Part shown: piece after piece, positions 13,530 to 14,568 of the stretch | Layout: every line of letters begins with the position of its first letter | How positions within the stretch are numbered: position 1 is the stretch's first letter | Source of the DNA: Nitrosopumilales archaeon | GTDB taxonomy: Archaea > Thermoproteota > Nitrososphaeria > Nitrososphaerales > Nitrosopumilaceae | Assembly (NCBI GenBank): GCA_025350175.1 | Contig: JANXYF010000090.1 | Span: forward strand, 1-14,568 | Length of the DNA: 14,568 nt | Direction of reading: 5' to 3' | Translations under genes and position numbers: made by a program | Notes under the pieces: model-generated | The model's database searches: none | What the model was told of the DNA's origin: nothing | Seen by the model: only the letters and a program-made list of their open reading frames with translations

Positions 13530-14327
13530 TTGGCATTGCAGAATCAGAATAAATTACAGACACCATTAATTTTAGCGCTACTTGCGACTGGACTTGTCAT
13601 TTTGATTGCTACTTCATTTGGAAAAGAAATTGTAAAAATAGTTACTGACCTAATGTATGTTGCAATCACTGGAATCTTTGTCATGGTTTCATCATTGATG
13701 GCATCAAGATTTAGAAAGGTTGGAAGTCATGCCAAGGCGTGGTTATTTTTCCTAGCAACTTCAATAGCATGGTGTATAGCTGAAACGCTATGGGCAGTCT
13801 ACGAATTAGTCTATAAACAAAATCCATTTCCTTCAATGGCGGATGTATTTTACCTTATAGGATATCCATTATTTTTCGGCTTTCTCGTTTATTATTTGAA
13901 GCCTATAAGAAGGGCCATAACAAAAAAAATGGTGACAGCTGCCATCATCATATCGTCATGTATAGCAATGCCAAGTATCTACATGGCATATTCATTTGAT
14001 CCCAATGTATCAGTATTAGAAAATTTATTGGCCACGGCATATCCGATCTGGGATGCCATCATTTTCACACCTGCCATAATTGGATTAGTGCTTTTCTTCA
14101 GAGGAGAAGTTAATTTCACATGGTCACTTGTTTGTACTGGAATTTTCTGTTTTACAATGGGAGATATAGGATTTCAGTATGCTCAATTTAATAACACATA
14201 CTATACAGGTCATCCATCAGACATAGTCCTGATGTGGGCATACATATTGTTCACATTTGGAGCATGGGATCATCTGAGATTATTTAAGAAAGAAAAAACA
14301 ATACGATATCCACCTAAAATCGCTTAG
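13530..14327 (+). CDS. Eight-helix membrane protein, paralogue of the one at 8850-9653
   Basis: 265 residues with about eight membrane helices (near 12-30, 42-60, 70-90, 104-124, 134-153, 172-190, 196-214 and 232-248). It shares the marker positions of its paralogue in the same order: AET (84-86), PFPSMADVFYLIGYPL (99-114), TMGD (209-212) and GHPSDIVLMW (227-236). It also has YPIWD (171-175), like the bacterial membrane sensor domain, where the paralogue has lost the Asp. Both N- and C-terminal tails are short and basic, with no output domain. The start is TTG; GGGTAG, overlapping the stop of the gene before, is the ribosome-binding site. Translation is probably coupled to it. The role as a sensor is inferred. 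The stop overlaps the convergent DUF35 gene by four bases. Confidence 0.78.
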   Translation: MALQNQNKLQTPLILALLATGLVILIATSFGKEIVKIVTDLMYVAITGIFVMVSSLMASRFRKVGSHAKAWLFFLATSIAWCIAETLWAVYELVYKQNPFPSMADVFYLIGYPLFFGFLVYYLKPIRRAITKKMVTAAIIISSCIAMPSIYMAYSFDPNVSVLENLLATAYPIWDAIIFTPAIIGLVLFFRGEVNFTWSLVCTGIFCFTMGDIGFQYAQFNNTYYTGHPSDIVLMWAYILFTFGAWDHLRLFKKEKTIRYPPKIA

Positions 14328-14568
14328 ATACTAGCAGCATCTAAAACAAATTTCTCTTTGCCATCATAGTCACATTTTACCAAAGTTAAAGACTGACCTA
14401 TTTTCAGATTTGTTGCATTTTTTATGCTACCCATTATTCTAATATTCCCCTCAAATTCAGCGATACAAAACACTTCATCTTTATCATGAGAAAATTCTAT
14501 CAGTTTTGCAGTTTTTTTCACTTGTCTCCACACGACATTTCCAAAACAAGAGTTACAAAAGTCGCTTG
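14324..14568 (-). CDS. DUF35 (zinc ribbon and OB fold) protein, C-terminal part (cut by window edge)
   Basis: The window holds the last 81 codons, counting the stop. FCNSCFGNVVWRQV is the first CxxC knuckle of the rubredoxin-like zinc ribbon, followed by a small OB fold (EVFCIAEFEGNIRIMGSI, then LKIGQSLTLVKCDYDG). DUF35 proteins bind acyl-CoA and in archaea join a thiolase and HMG-CoA synthase into one complex that channels acetoacetyl-CoA. The usual second CxxC is not evident, so the ribbon may be degenerate. The gene runs in from beyond base 14568. A thiolase gene may lie just outside, but this cannot be seen. The HMG-CoA synthase in this window is 14 kb away, so any link is only functional. 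Confidence 0.78.
   Translation of the reverse strand, partial: SDFCNSCFGNVVWRQVKKTAKLIEFSHDKDEVFCIAEFEGNIRIMGSIKNATNLKIGQSLTLVKCDYDGKEKFVLDAASI

Noticed and set aside
8850..14327. Possibility that the eight-helix proteins are rhodopsins or heliorhodopsins
   Set aside because: There is no retinal-binding lysine in the last helices, the helix count is about eight, and the conserved PSxAD and GD positions do not fit rhodopsins.
1..14568. tRNA or rRNA genes, CRISPR arrays, insertion sequences
   Set aside because: Scanned by eye on both strands; no T-loop-like sequence with a cloverleaf, no spaced direct repeats, and no transposase motif were found.

Overview
The window looks like chromosome of an ammonia-oxidising archaeon of the Nitrososphaerota (Thaumarchaeota), probably near Nitrosopumilus, Nitrosarchaeum or Nitrosotenuis. 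Supports are the low G+C content, an archaeal-type (phosphorylating) GAPDH, an archaeal HMG-CoA synthase, a membrane-anchored DsbA-like protein, a TrmB regulator, and promoters of archaeal form. At least nine genes have an AT-rich TATA-like box centred about 25-27 bases before the start codon, as expected for leaderless transcripts. Several of these genes start with TTG or GTG. The genus call is inference.

Left part (1-5342), mostly housekeeping: the N-terminal end of HMG-CoA synthase (isoprenoid lipid synthesis, minus strand, cut by the window edge); a secreted DsbA-like thioredoxin-fold protein; GAPDH on the plus strand, divergent from it; a CNNM/CorC-type membrane protein with CBS domains; threonine synthase on the minus strand; and a 37-residue cysteine-rich, probably zinc-binding protein.

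Middle part (5407-8771), mostly poorly characterised: a small conserved-looking protein with a lysine-rich tail, a flavin-reductase-like protein, a 119-residue unknown, a Holliday-junction-resolvase-like nuclease, a 111-residue unknown, and a two-helix membrane-anchored protein with an exposed beta-rich domain.

Right part (8850-14327), regulation and membrane sensing. Two paralogous cassettes each encode a small helical domain followed directly by an eight-helix membrane protein. In the first cassette (minus strand) the helical domain is fused to a winged-helix domain. In the second (plus strand) it stands alone, and a TrmB-type regulator is encoded just upstream. Between them lies an unusual fusion of a drug/metabolite (EamA) transporter to a YkgJ-type eight-cysteine metal-binding domain. 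Inverted repeats resembling operators lie before the TrmB gene, before the second cassette and before the fusion gene. I read this as a candidate membrane-sensing and transcription-control system. The window ends in a minus-strand DUF35 (zinc ribbon plus OB fold) gene, cut by the edge.

Three of the four convergent gene pairs overlap by exactly four bases through their stop codons. No tRNA, rRNA, CRISPR array or insertion sequence was seen. No stretch longer than about 200 bases lacks a gene. The longest gaps are 2369-2549 and 7691-7884, and both hold promoter-like sequence.
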